DNA from: Methanomassiliicoccales archaeon UBA147
GTDB taxonomy: Archaea > Thermoplasmatota > Thermoplasmata > SG8-5
NCBI GenBank assembly: GCA_002496385.1
Contig: DAJR01000035.1
Location: forward strand, 1 to 39,759
Length of the DNA stretch: 39,759 bases
Reading direction: 5' to 3'
Shown: positions 8,679 through 16,805 of the stretch, in pieces
Layout of the letters: every line of letters starts with the position of its first letter
Position numbering within the stretch: position 1 is the first letter of the stretch
Notes under the pieces: model-generated
What the model was told of the DNA's origin: nothing
Database searches by the model: none
The model's input: the letters and a program-made list of their open reading frames with translations, nothing else
Made by a program: the position numbers and the translations under genes

Positions 8679-9425
8679 ATGAAGGACTCCGCAAAACTGC
8701 TCAATTTCAACGTCAACCGGGAGCTCAAATTCTCGGTATTCAGGCCAATTGATTTTGACCCCAGGAGGGCACTTTCTTTCAATGTCAATCGGAACCTGAG
8801 CTTTAGCAGCAGACGGGACCTTGGTTTCGGCAAGCACGGCGTAGTGTTCAGGGGATATGTATGTTCCGTCTGTGGATCACCGGTCGCAAAGGATGCACCG
8901 CAATGCGACGCATGCGGCGTAAAGTTCGAACAGTCCGTGAAGCAGCAAGCTCAGAAACAGCGGGAGGATTACTGGGGCCGGAACCAGTCAATTCAGGAGG
9001 CTGACAAACCACCGACGGAAACAACACAACAGCCCCATCAGAACCCCCCTATTAGAAAGGCACCCGCGAAGGCTTCTCCCCCACAGGTTCGCACAAGTCC
9101 ACCCCAGGCACAGACACCCCAGAGGAGAAATTCCTTCGAGTGCCCGGTATGCAGCCGCATCCTGTTTGTCGGTGTCACCCAATGCCCAAGTTGTTCAACT
9201 CAATTCGGAACACCTTCAGCAGTCCCGTCGCCCCAGCCCAACCCGACCGTTCAAACAGTGGTTTTCTGCGCGAGTTGCAATTACAATATTTCGCCGAACG
9301 ACAGGTTCTGCCGCCGATGCGGTTCGCCACGGCCAAAAGGCAATACATTAGTAACCTGGGACGATTCCCGCATATCTGATGGCGGCATAATTTCATGGGA
9401 TGAATCTTCAACGAGAGGAGGCTAG
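8679..9425 (+). CDS. Three-zinc-ribbon protein encoded with NfeD and flotillin
   Basis: The product has 248 residues. Residues ~8-48 contain two copies of a short repeat (F-N-V-N-R-x-L-x-F-S). Three zinc ribbons follow: CSVCGSP...CDACG (about 64-82), CPVCSRI...CPSCS (about 152-170) and CASCNYN...CRRCG (about 193-212), joined by glutamine/proline-rich linkers. No membrane segment is visible. It is the first gene of a tight three-gene operon (gaps of 3 and 2 bp) with an NfeD-like and a flotillin-like gene, so it is probably an adaptor for that membrane complex (inference). The RBS GGGAGAGG lies 5 nt before the ATG. Confidence 0.75.
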   Translation: MKDSAKLLNFNVNRELKFSVFRPIDFDPRRALSFNVNRNLSFSSRRDLGFGKHGVVFRGYVCSVCGSPVAKDAPQCDACGVKFEQSVKQQAQKQREDYWGRNQSIQEADKPPTETTQQPHQNPPIRKAPAKASPPQVRTSPPQAQTPQRRNSFECPVCSRILFVGVTQCPSCSTQFGTPSAVPSPQPNPTVQTVVFCASCNYNISPNDRFCRRCGSPRPKGNTLVTWDDSRISDGGIISWDESSTRGG

Positions 9426-9428
9426 AGA

Positions 9429-9995
9429 ATGATATCGATATTAACGATATATCTGTTAATAGCAATTGTGTGCGCAGTGCTGCTTGTTGTGATGGCAGCC
9501 CTCGGGGGCTTCGGAGCAAGTTATGATGTGGACATGGGTCCTGACGCAGATATAGGGCATTATGACGCAGGTCATGGTGACTACTCTGGCTCGCATCTGA
9601 GTCCACTCTCCATACCTATATTGCTTGCATTCGGCGCAACATTCGGCGCCATGGGCGCAATACTCGAAGGCCTGGTGAGTAATGAATACATGGTCTTCGG
9701 AGTGGCAATATTGGTCGGCGTCCTGGTTGCGGGTGGCATGTACTGGCTGGTGTACGCCCTGATACTGAAGAGCCAGGCCAGCACCCACACATCGATGAAG
9801 GACTTTGTAGGACTTGAAGGCCTGCTGACGATTGCAATCAAGAGTAAGGAACCGGGCCAGGTTGTGATAAACACAGAGAACCGCGGGCGCGTCCCGGTCG
9901 CAGCAACTTCGAACCAGGACATCGAGGCGAACACCCAGGTCAAGGTAATTGGCATCACAGGCGATGCCGTAATGGTTGAGAAGAAGGAGGGATAG
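9429..9995 (+). CDS. Short NfeD-like membrane protein (partner of flotillin)
   Basis: The product has 188 residues: one N-terminal transmembrane helix, a polar loop rich in Asp/His/Gly, two closely spaced hydrophobic helices (about 58-115), then an OB-fold-like domain (VGLEGLLTIAIKS ... VKVIGITGDAVMVEKK). This is the short NfeD class without the ClpP-like protease domain, normally next to an SPFH gene. In Bacillus the analogous pair is YuaF-YuaG (NfeD2-FloT). It ends 2 bp before the SPFH start, so co-expression is certain from spacing. A second NfeD-SPFH pair lies at 18397-20083. Confidence 0.8.
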   Translation: MISILTIYLLIAIVCAVLLVVMAALGGFGASYDVDMGPDADIGHYDAGHGDYSGSHLSPLSIPILLAFGATFGAMGAILEGLVSNEYMVFGVAILVGVLVAGGMYWLVYALILKSQASTHTSMKDFVGLEGLLTIAIKSKEPGQVVINTENRGRVPVAATSNQDIEANTQVKVIGITGDAVMVEKKEG

Positions 9996-9997
9996 AA

Positions 9998-11413
9998 ATG
10001 GACATAGTGATAGTGTTAATGGGACTGATAATCGCGGCGACCATAATGTCGATATTCATCATATACGCCAGCCGCTTGAAGAAGGTCCCACCAGATAAGG
10101 CAATGGTAGTATACGGAAGAGGTGGGTTCCAGCTGGTAACAGGCGGTGCAAGGTTCATCTGGCCCGTCGTTCAATCATACGAGTTCCTGCCCCTTGACGT
10201 CAGGACCTTGGAAGTGCATGTGCAGGAGATAGTCACCGATGTAAAGAGGAGCGGCGCCAGGCTCAACATAAAAGCAGTGGCACAGGTCAAGATTGCCAGC
10301 AGCGAGGCGATACTCAGGACAGCAGCTGAGAACCTGCTCCACAAGACTGACGCAGCAATAAATGAAATTGCCCTCAAGACCCTTGAAGGCCATGCCCGTG
10401 GCGTATGTGCAGTGCTGACAATCGAGGAAATCAACTCTGACCGTGACAGCATCGCCTCCAAAATCCAGAACATGGCCGGTAACGACCTCAAGAATATGGG
10501 AATTGAAATTCGTTCTTTCGTCATCAAAGAGATCGAGGATGCCTATGGCTACCTGGACGCACTTGGTATCAAGAGGACCGAGGAAGTCAAAAGGGACGCC
10601 AGGATCGGAAAGGCCAATGCCAACAGGGAGGCCACTATACAGGAGGCTAAAGCCGCCCAGGAAGGGGAGCAAGCTAACGCCGAGGCCGAGGCCCAAGTAG
10701 CAGTTTACCACAGGGACAGGGACATCACCCGCCAGAAGGCCGAAGGCGAGGTCGAGAAGGAGCGGGCGAATAGGGAGATATCCTTCGCCATCCAGGACGC
10801 CCGCAGGAAGCAGGAGCTGGTCGTCGAGGAAAGGACCATCGATATCAGGGACAAGGAGAAGAGTGTTGAGGTACAACGCCAAGAGGTGCTAAGGCGCGAG
10901 CAGGAGCAAGAAGCCGTTCAGGTGGTCCCGGCGAAGGCCAAGGCAGATTCTGTGGTCGCCGAAGCCGAAGGTGAGAAGCAGAGGATAATGCTCATCGCCG
11001 AGGCGGAGAGGCAAAAGTTGACTCTCGTAGCTGAAGGCCAGGCGCAGAAGATCCGCCAGGAAGGGACTGCCGAGGCCGACATAATCAAGCTGAAGGGGCT
11101 TGCCGAAGCCGAAGCCATCCGCGCGAAAGGACTTGCCGAGGCTCAAGCGATGGAGAAGAAAGCACAGGCCTGGGAAATGTACGGAAAGGCAGCGTTAACC
11201 CAACTCATCGTGGAACAACTGCCCGCGATAGTCGGGGAGGCCTCGAAATCGCTCCAGAACACAGAGAAGATAATAGTGATGGGCGAAGGCGGACCTTCGA
11301 AGCTTGTCGGAAGCGTCGTGGACATAGCCGCGCAGGCACCGGCGCTTGTGAAATCCCTCACTGGCATGGACATCGGTGAGCTCATCCAGAAGACCAAGGA
11401 ACTGATAAAATAA
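9998..11413 (+). CDS. Flotillin-like SPFH-domain protein
   Basis: The product has 471 residues. An N-terminal hydrophobic anchor (about 4-25) precedes the SPFH/Band-7 domain (PPDKAMVVYGRGG ... RSFVIKEIEDAYGYLDALG). A long Ala/Glu-rich coiled coil with AEAEA-type repeats (about 190-400) and a C-terminal segment resembling the flotillin oligomerisation region follow. Flotillins form large membrane cages/microdomains. The order zinc ribbon-NfeD-flotillin supports a membrane-organisation role. The RBS AAGGAGGG overlaps the end of the NfeD gene. A terminator hairpin follows. Confidence 0.9.
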   Translation: MDIVIVLMGLIIAATIMSIFIIYASRLKKVPPDKAMVVYGRGGFQLVTGGARFIWPVVQSYEFLPLDVRTLEVHVQEIVTDVKRSGARLNIKAVAQVKIASSEAILRTAAENLLHKTDAAINEIALKTLEGHARGVCAVLTIEEINSDRDSIASKIQNMAGNDLKNMGIEIRSFVIKEIEDAYGYLDALGIKRTEEVKRDARIGKANANREATIQEAKAAQEGEQANAEAEAQVAVYHRDRDITRQKAEGEVEKERANREISFAIQDARRKQELVVEERTIDIRDKEKSVEVQRQEVLRREQEQEAVQVVPAKAKADSVVAEAEGEKQRIMLIAEAERQKLTLVAEGQAQKIRQEGTAEADIIKLKGLAEAEAIRAKGLAEAQAMEKKAQAWEMYGKAALTQLIVEQLPAIVGEASKSLQNTEKIIVMGEGGPSKLVGSVVDIAAQAPALVKSLTGMDIGELIQKTKELIK

Positions 11414-11440
11414 TTGAACCCAGAGGTTCGATGTAGGGAA

Positions 11441-11464
11441 TGCCCACCTCGTGAGTGGTGGGCA
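11441..11464 (+). terminator. Terminator after the flotillin operon
   Basis: Stem TGCCCACC / GGTGGGCA with an 8-nt loop, 28 bp after the stop, followed by AATCTTCCATTTTTATT. Confidence 0.65.
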
Positions 11465-11544
11465 AATCTTCCATTTTTATTGTATAAATGTCGAGAAAAC
11501 TCTAGCTTTCAAACCTTCCTTCAACATCCATCGGACAGATACTA

Positions 11545-11554
11545 ATTTATAAAT
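11545..11554 (+). promoter_or_regulatory. TATA box of the S17e gene
   Basis: ATTTATAAAT is centred about 40 bp before ATG 11590, giving a predicted leader of roughly 14 nt. Confidence 0.5.
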
Positions 11555-11589
11555 AGACCAACGTTTTCCGGCAGGATACGTGAGACGAC

Positions 11590-11781
11590 ATGGGCAACAT
11601 AAGACCGACGTACATCAAAAGAGTCGCAATCGACCTGGTCAAGAAATTTCCTGACAAGTTCACCGATGACTTTCAGCACAACAAGGCCATGGTCACCCAA
11701 TACACGGATATTATAAACATAAAATTCCGGAACAGGGTGGCCGGCTACGTGACCCGCTTCAGGAAGCACTACGAAGCGTGA
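11590..11781 (+). CDS. rps17e: Ribosomal protein S17e (eS17)
   Basis: A 63-residue basic protein, the normal archaeal length. It shows the family pattern: MGNIRPTYIKR at the start, FPDKFTDDFQHNK in the middle and RNRVAGYVTR near the end. It is part of the small ribosomal subunit, found in archaea and eukaryotes but not bacteria, and so is a domain marker for this window. It is a single-gene unit with its own TATA box; a T run (GGTTTTTTGC, 11818-11827) after the stop may end transcription. Confidence 0.95.
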   Translation: MGNIRPTYIKRVAIDLVKKFPDKFTDDFQHNKAMVTQYTDIINIKFRNRVAGYVTRFRKHYEA

Positions 11782-11885
11782 ATCGACCATTCCGGCGCAC
11801 TTTTCTGCTTGGCATGGGTTTTTTGCATCCTATTTGATGCGCGCAGACCTTTGGAGATGATCGCACGACCAACTATGCTGTCGAA

Positions 11886-12866
11886 GTGAAGGACCTCAAC
11901 AGGACGTTCACGACCAAGGCGGTCAGGGGCAAGAGCAAGAAGGAGATAGTGAAAGCCCTGAACGACGTCAATCTCACCATCAACGAGGGCGAGCTGTTCG
12001 GTTTGCTGGGTCCCAACGGCGCAGGCAAGACCACGCTCATCAAGATACTGTGCACCCTGCTCCTCCCCACCTCGGGCGAGGCCAAGGTGCTGGGCCATGA
12101 CGTCCAGAAGGAGACCAACGCCATACGCCAGAAGATCAACATGGTCTCGGGCGGCGAGACGTCCGGGTACGGCCTGCTCACTGTCAGAGAGAATATCTGG
12201 CTCTTCTCCCAGCTCTACGGCATCCCCAGCAAGGAAGCGAACCGCAGAATCGACATGCTCATGAAAGAGTTGAAACTGGAGCACAAGAAGAATTCAAAGG
12301 TCCGAACCCTGTCCACCGGGCTTCGCCAGAAGGCCAACATGGTCAGGGGCTTCATGACGGACCCGGCCCTGATATTCCTTGACGAGCCGACGCTCGGCCT
12401 GGATGTCAACGCCTCAAGGCTCATCAGGGATTTCATAAAGAAATGGATGAGGGAGAAACCGGGGCGGACCGTCCTGCTCACAACGCACTACATGGTCGAG
12501 GCCGATGAGCTGTGCGACCGCGTCGCCATCATAAACGACGGAAAAGTACTTGCATGCGACACGCCGGCGAACCTGAAGCGCCTTATCCACCAGGACGCGG
12601 TACTGAAGCTGGAGATAAAGCAGGTCCAGGATTTCAGCGCGTTCGAGAACATTCCGGGTGTGAGGAATTGCACGCACGAGCAGTGCATCGCCACCGGCAC
12701 GACCCGGCTGAAATTCATACTGGACGACGAGTCGGCCGTGGCAGACATAGTTGCGGCGGTGCCGAAATCCGGCTCCAGGATACTCAGCGTCCAGAAGACA
12801 GAGCCGACGCTTGAAGATGTGTTCGTCACCCTTGTCGGGAGGGGGCTGACCAACCATGAGGTTTGA
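11886..12866 (+). CDS. ABC-2 type exporter ATP-binding protein
   Basis: The product has 326 residues. Walker A GPNGAGKTT lies near residue 46, a Q-loop-like region follows, the signature is degenerate (LSTGLRQKANM), Walker B is LIFLDEPTLGLD and the switch histidine is in TTHYMVEADEL. The C-terminal ~90 residues form the extra domain of DrrA/CcmA-like exporters. The start is uncertain: GTG 11886 is the only usual start codon after the upstream in-frame stop and has no clear RBS. The stop overlaps the permease ATG by 11 nt. The exported substrate is unknown. Confidence 0.88.
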   Translation: MKDLNRTFTTKAVRGKSKKEIVKALNDVNLTINEGELFGLLGPNGAGKTTLIKILCTLLLPTSGEAKVLGHDVQKETNAIRQKINMVSGGETSGYGLLTVRENIWLFSQLYGIPSKEANRRIDMLMKELKLEHKKNSKVRTLSTGLRQKANMVRGFMTDPALIFLDEPTLGLDVNASRLIRDFIKKWMREKPGRTVLLTTHYMVEADELCDRVAIINDGKVLACDTPANLKRLIHQDAVLKLEIKQVQDFSAFENIPGVRNCTHEQCIATGTTRLKFILDDESAVADIVAAVPKSGSRILSVQKTEPTLEDVFVTLVGRGLTNHEV

Positions 12867-13713
12867 GGAGTTCAGGAAACCCTCCTGGGCGGTAATGAAC
12901 ATGAGGGCGGTATTCGGCCGCGCCTACCCCCGCATAATCGGAGTGAACAGAGAGTTATCGTGGGTGTTCTTCGAGACTGTGCTGCCCCTCCTGGGCGTTG
13001 CCGGCTACGTGTTCATCTACAAGGCGCTGGAAGCGCCCCCGCAGTACATCGGGTATGTGATAATCGGCGGGGCCATGACCGCATACTGGATGAACGTCCT
13101 GTGGAGCATGGCCGCACAGATGTACTGGGAGAAGGAGATGGGCAATCTCGAATTGTACCTCATCGCCCCGATTTCCAGGATGTCCGTGCTCGGCGGGATG
13201 GCGCTCGGAGGCATGTTCTCGTCCTCGGTCAGGGCCGTGTCCACGATAGTCGTCGGCATGGTGGTATTCGGGATCTCCCTGTCTCTTCCAGACCCGCTCA
13301 TGTTCTCTGGGATATTCATATTCACGATGATCGCCCTCTACGGCATGGGCATGATGTTCGCATCGCTCTACATGCTGTGGGGCAGGGAGGCCTGGCACAT
13401 GTCCTCGCTGTTCACGGAGCCGATATACCTTGTGTCGGGATTCTATTTTCCCGTCAAGGGATTCGCCTCGATGCTCGGCAACCCCGGCACCTGGATTGCC
13501 GCCGGCGCGTCCATAATTCCCATCACCCTGGGCCTTGACGGCATGCGCCAGTGCCTCTACCCCGGCACGATGGACGGCTTCCTCCCGCTGTGGGTCGAAC
13601 TGGTCATACTGGTGTTCCTGTCATTCCTGTTTATGGCACTGGCCAAGTACAGCCTGGCATACATGGAGAACCTCGGAAAACGCGAGGGGAGGCTGACGAT
13701 GAGATGGCAGTGA
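12856..13713 (+). CDS. ABC-2 type permease, subunit 1
   Basis: A 285-residue integral membrane protein with about six hydrophobic helices and the ABC-2 layout: a cytoplasmic N-terminus, an EKEMGNLELYLIAPISR loop that contacts the ATPase, and a late SGFYFPVKG segment. It starts 11 nt inside the ATPase gene and overlaps the next permease gene by 10 nt, so the three subunits are coupled. With the second permease it probably forms a heterodimeric exporter channel. Confidence 0.85.
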   Translation: MRFEEFRKPSWAVMNMRAVFGRAYPRIIGVNRELSWVFFETVLPLLGVAGYVFIYKALEAPPQYIGYVIIGGAMTAYWMNVLWSMAAQMYWEKEMGNLELYLIAPISRMSVLGGMALGGMFSSSVRAVSTIVVGMVVFGISLSLPDPLMFSGIFIFTMIALYGMGMMFASLYMLWGREAWHMSSLFTEPIYLVSGFYFPVKGFASMLGNPGTWIAAGASIIPITLGLDGMRQCLYPGTMDGFLPLWVELVILVFLSFLFMALAKYSLAYMENLGKREGRLTMRWQ

Positions 13714-14579
13714 ACACCCAATCGGCCCGGAAGAGGAACCTGCTCACATTCAAATGGTCAGCCTGGCTCGGTTGGCAGATGGAGAGCAACTGGGCGGACC
13801 CGTTCCTGTTCATGACCTACAGCATAGCCAAACCCATCGCCGGTTCGCTGATACTCGTGGTCATGTATTCGATAATCGCCGCCCTGGGCGGAGGCACACA
13901 GGTGGGCATGTTCCATTACATGTACGTGAGCAATGCCTTCTTCATGTATGTCGGCCAAGTGCTTTTTGGCGTGGCCCAGATAGTCCACGACGACAGGGAG
14001 CATTTCCAGACCATGAGGTACATCTACATATCGCCCTCGAGCTATTTCTCCTACATGATAGGGAGGAGCGTCAGCAAACTCGTCATCACCACATTCGCAG
14101 TCGTGATAACCCTGGCGTTCGGAGTGTTCATGCTGAACATTCCCCTGGAGATATTCGCTGTCAACTGGCTCCTGTTCCTTGTGATAATGCTCATCGGCAT
14201 CCTCTGCATCATGGCCTTCGGACTTGCACTCGCCGGGGTTTCGTTCCTCACCGCCAAGCACCAGGGCGGGATGAACGAAGGCATCGCTGGCCTGTTCTAC
14301 CTGTTCTGCGGTGTCGTGTTCCCCGTGAGCATCCTGCCGGCATGGGGCATGGCGTTCGCGAAGATACTTCCGATAACATACTGGCTGGAATTGGTGAGGC
14401 GCACTCTCGACCTCGGCGTCGGCATGGACAGCACCCTTGCAGCAGCATCGACGCCCTATTGCCTGGCAATACTGTGCCTGAGCACGCTGGTATTCTCGGT
14501 GCTGGCAGTGGCCATATTCAAGGTAGGGGACACGGTTGCCAGGAAGAAAGGGCTCATCGATATGACGACGGCCTATTAG
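13704..14579 (+). CDS. ABC-2 type permease, subunit 2
   Basis: The product has 291 residues and about six transmembrane helices, with the same fold as the preceding permease: DREHFQTMRYIYISPSSY loop, GLFYLFCGVVFPVSILP. ATG 13704 (MAVNTQ) is chosen; GGGGAGG at 13686-13692 is 11 nt upstream and it overlaps the preceding stop. The reading frame is open further upstream but there it only shadows the first permease. It is the last gene of the exporter operon; element copy B follows. Confidence 0.85.
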   Translation: MAVNTQSARKRNLLTFKWSAWLGWQMESNWADPFLFMTYSIAKPIAGSLILVVMYSIIAALGGGTQVGMFHYMYVSNAFFMYVGQVLFGVAQIVHDDREHFQTMRYIYISPSSYFSYMIGRSVSKLVITTFAVVITLAFGVFMLNIPLEIFAVNWLLFLVIMLIGILCIMAFGLALAGVSFLTAKHQGGMNEGIAGLFYLFCGVVFPVSILPAWGMAFAKILPITYWLELVRRTLDLGVGMDSTLAAASTPYCLAILCLSTLVFSVLAVAIFKVGDTVARKKGLIDMTTAY

Positions 14580-14593
14580 TTTCGAGATTGTTT

Positions 14594-14735
14594 GGGGCTA
14601 GGGTCTGGGGTTGGTAACATTAGTTATGTGCTGGCTGTTAAGGACAGCCAGCAATCCCTAGACCCTTAATCCCATTTTCCATGCAAAGCCCCTAGCCCCT
14701 TTGTACCAATATGCAAACAAAGCCCCTAGCCCCTC
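14594..14735 (-). repeat. Intergenic hairpin/CCCTAG element, copy B (inverted orientation)
   Basis: Hairpin arms at 14630-14638 and 14644-14652 are identical to copy A, with a different loop. The G-rich side (GGGGCTAGGGTCTGGGG, 14594-14610) lies left and the CAAAG/CCCTAG tandem units lie right, so the whole element is reversed relative to copies A, C and D. It sits between convergent genes (permease and nitrilase). The rest of 14580-14792 shows no gene. Confidence 0.85.
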
Positions 14736-14792
14736 GCTACCAGCCTCAATATCACTAAATTCTTGACAAGCTCTAAAAATCTCGAAGACGGC

Positions 14793-15617
14793 TTATTCTG
14801 CGTCGTCGGATTGCGCGAACTCACCGAGCCTCTCCATCAGGTCCTTCCTGGTCTCCCTGATTGTCGGCCTGAACTGCCTTGCCACTTCCAGCTCGTTCAA
14901 ATCGACATCGGCCTTGACCAGTCCCTCGACGAAGGGCTTTCCCCCCGCCTTGAGGTTGCCCCGCGGCCCGATGAGCTGGTTGCCGCCCCAGAACGTCATG
15001 TTCTGCTCCGTGCCCACGAGATTCGCATACGCTATAAAAACCGTGTTCTCTATGGCCCTGGCCGGAAGCAGCTTCTCGAAATATTCCCTTGTGACAGAGG
15101 GGGATGCCGAGATGCACAGGATCATGTCCGCCCCCTCGAGAGCATAGAGCTTCGATATCTCCGGGAAGAATATGTCAAAGCAGATTTCCACGCCGATTCT
15201 GCCGACCGGCGTTTCGAATATGGGCATCCTGTCCCCCCTTGCGAAGTACAGATCCTCCTCGAAAGGCCCGAAATTGGCCAGCACCATCTTCCTGTACGTT
15301 TCAGGCTCGGAATCCGGGCTCACCACCAGCGCGCTGTTGTAAAGCACGCCCTTCCTGTCCCCGTCACGCTCGGGCATGCCCGCGATCAGCCATCTCCCGT
15401 GCTCCTTGGCAAGGGCGTCGAGCTTCCTCACCGAGGGACCGTCCAGGTCCTCGGCCATCTCGTGGTATCTGTCTCTGAGGGTATAGCCGGTGAGGAACAT
15501 CTCGGAGAATGCCAGCACATCGGCGTCCGTGCTCCTGATGGCGCGCTCAATCAGTTCTATGTTGTGGGTCTTGTCCCCGAGCCTCGGCTGGACCTGAACG
15601 AGCGCTATCTTGGCCAT
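14793..15617 (-). CDS. Nitrilase-superfamily carbon-nitrogen hydrolase
   Basis: The product has 274 residues, typical for the family. The catalytic triad is visible: E39 in AFSEMFLTGY, K110 in YRKMVLANFG and C146 in GVEICFDIFFPE. The enzyme should cleave non-peptide C-N bonds (amide, carbamoyl or omega-amidase type) in the cytoplasm; the substrate cannot be told from sequence. It is a single-gene unit, divergent from the coiled-coil gene at 15960 and convergent with the ABC exporter, with an element copy on each side. Confidence 0.9.
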   Translation of the reverse strand: MAKIALVQVQPRLGDKTHNIELIERAIRSTDADVLAFSEMFLTGYTLRDRYHEMAEDLDGPSVRKLDALAKEHGRWLIAGMPERDGDRKGVLYNSALVVSPDSEPETYRKMVLANFGPFEEDLYFARGDRMPIFETPVGRIGVEICFDIFFPEISKLYALEGADMILCISASPSVTREYFEKLLPARAIENTVFIAYANLVGTEQNMTFWGGNQLIGPRGNLKAGGKPFVEGLVKADVDLNELEVARQFRPTIRETRKDLMERLGEFAQSDDAE

Positions 15618-15672
15618 GAACCTTGATAATGGTTCGGCCTAATATTGATTATGGAAAACATACCTCAGAATT

Positions 15673-15880
15673 CAAATAGGTTGATGTGAATTATTTTGTA
15701 GAGGGGCTAGGGGCTCTGCATACAAAATGGAATAAGGGGTCTAGGGTCTTTGCTTACAAAATGGAATAAAGGGTCTTTGTTCACCTAATGTGATAAAGGG
15801 TCTAGGGTGTGCTGGCTGTCCTTAACAGCCAGCACAAAACAAATGATACCAACCCTAGCCCCTAGCCCCTAGACCCCAGA
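15673..15880 (+). repeat. Intergenic hairpin/CCCTAG element, copy C
   Basis: A complete copy. The left module has three degenerate tandem units of the type GGTCTAGGGTCTTTG..ACAAAATGGAATAAAG (15703-15810), the third one shortened. The hairpin follows (arms 15811-15819 and 15825-15833), then a linker ACAAAACAAATG and the CCCTAG tract (15853-15877), which on the minus strand has four runs of three to four G. It lies between divergent genes, so it cannot simply be a terminator. Confidence 0.88.
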
Positions 15881-15912
15881 TTTACAATGATACACAGACA
15901 GGCTTCGATAAA

Positions 15913-15953
15913 TCACGTAACGCAAATATTAAATATTGGTAATCGTATTACGT
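15913..15953. promoter_or_regulatory. Promoter with inverted-repeat operator before the coiled-coil gene
   Basis: CACGTAA (15914-15920) and TTACGTG (15947-15953) form a perfect 7-bp inverted repeat around a TATA-like AAATATTAAATATTGG. A third half-site (GTTACG) lies at the start of the gene. ATG 15960 is only 6 bp after the right arm, so a repressor bound here would block the promoter. Autoregulation by the adjacent DNA-binding-like protein is inference. Confidence 0.45.
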
Positions 15954-15959
15954 GTAATT

Positions 15960-16709
15960 ATGTTACGAAATAAAGATTATCTTGCCCGGAAAGAGGAATT
16001 GAGAGCCCAGGTCGAGGCGCTTCGTGCGCAGGCTGAGGAACTGGGGAGACAGCAGACTGAGGCGGAGAGGCATATTGCCCAGCTCGAGAGGGAGATGGAA
16101 AGGTCCCCCAAGCGCGGAGAGGATCCGATCGAATTCAAAGAACGTTACCGCCAGGCCAAGACAGAATACAAGGCTGCCAGGGCACACCTCAAGGCATTGG
16201 AGCGGGCTGCGGCCGAGATAGAGAATGTCGAGGAGTCCCTCGAAGAGGTCGAGGATGAGATTGCCGATGCGGAGGATGATGAGGAAACCGAAGCCGAGTT
16301 CCCAGACCTGGACCCGATCGAAAAAAGGATAGAGAGAACCTTGGCCATCCTCAAGAACATCGATTTCAAAGCCATGGAGGCCGGTATAAGAAAGAGCGTG
16401 GAGCACGGTATCTCGAATCTCCAGGCCATAGGTTTCGAAAAAATCCGAGAGGAGATGGGCGGCAGGGCCAACACTCTCATGACGAGGGTATCGGACGAGG
16501 ACCTGCAGACCCTGGATATCCTGGTCGAAGCCGGCCTAGCATCATCCCGATCGGAGTGCGCTGCCATGCTGCTGCACGAGGGGATCGAGGCCAGGAAAGA
16601 CATGATACAGAAAGTGAGGGACACCGCGGACCAGATAAAGAAGCTGAGGGAATCGATGAGGGAGGAACTGCGGTCTGTGGCCGCAGCTTCGCAGCGGAAG
16701 ACCCCCTGA
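15960..16709 (+). CDS. Coiled-coil protein with C-terminal ribbon-helix-helix-like motif
   Basis: The product has 249 residues. Residues 1-110 are a highly charged coiled coil (ARKEELRAQVEALRAQAEEL), followed by an acidic stretch. Near residues 170-210 the pattern MTRVSDEDLQTLDILVEAG then SRSECAAMLLHEGI resembles the helix-turn-helix part of ribbon-helix-helix proteins common in archaea. A second coiled coil ends the protein. Chromosome organisation or gene regulation is possible; the function is not known. ATG 15960 fits the TATA box (leaderless). A palindrome in its promoter would allow autoregulation. Confidence 0.65.
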   Translation: MLRNKDYLARKEELRAQVEALRAQAEELGRQQTEAERHIAQLEREMERSPKRGEDPIEFKERYRQAKTEYKAARAHLKALERAAAEIENVEESLEEVEDEIADAEDDEETEAEFPDLDPIEKRIERTLAILKNIDFKAMEAGIRKSVEHGISNLQAIGFEKIREEMGGRANTLMTRVSDEDLQTLDILVEAGLASSRSECAAMLLHEGIEARKDMIQKVRDTADQIKKLRESMREELRSVAAASQRKTP

Positions 16710-16805
16710 TACCCTCATTCCGACGGACACAGCGCCTTTGAAATCATATGATGGCCGGTGTTTTGGGCGGAAAGCTTTAAAAACCATATCCATATTCCCG
16801 GCATA

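Noticed and set aside
13754..14617. 287-codon frame overlapping the second ABC permease
   Set aside because: It is Arg/His-rich without hydrophobic segments and is fully covered by the real permease.
14763..15626. 287-codon plus-strand frame opposite the nitrilase
   Set aside because: The nitrilase on the minus strand has its complete catalytic triad; the plus frame is antisense shadow.
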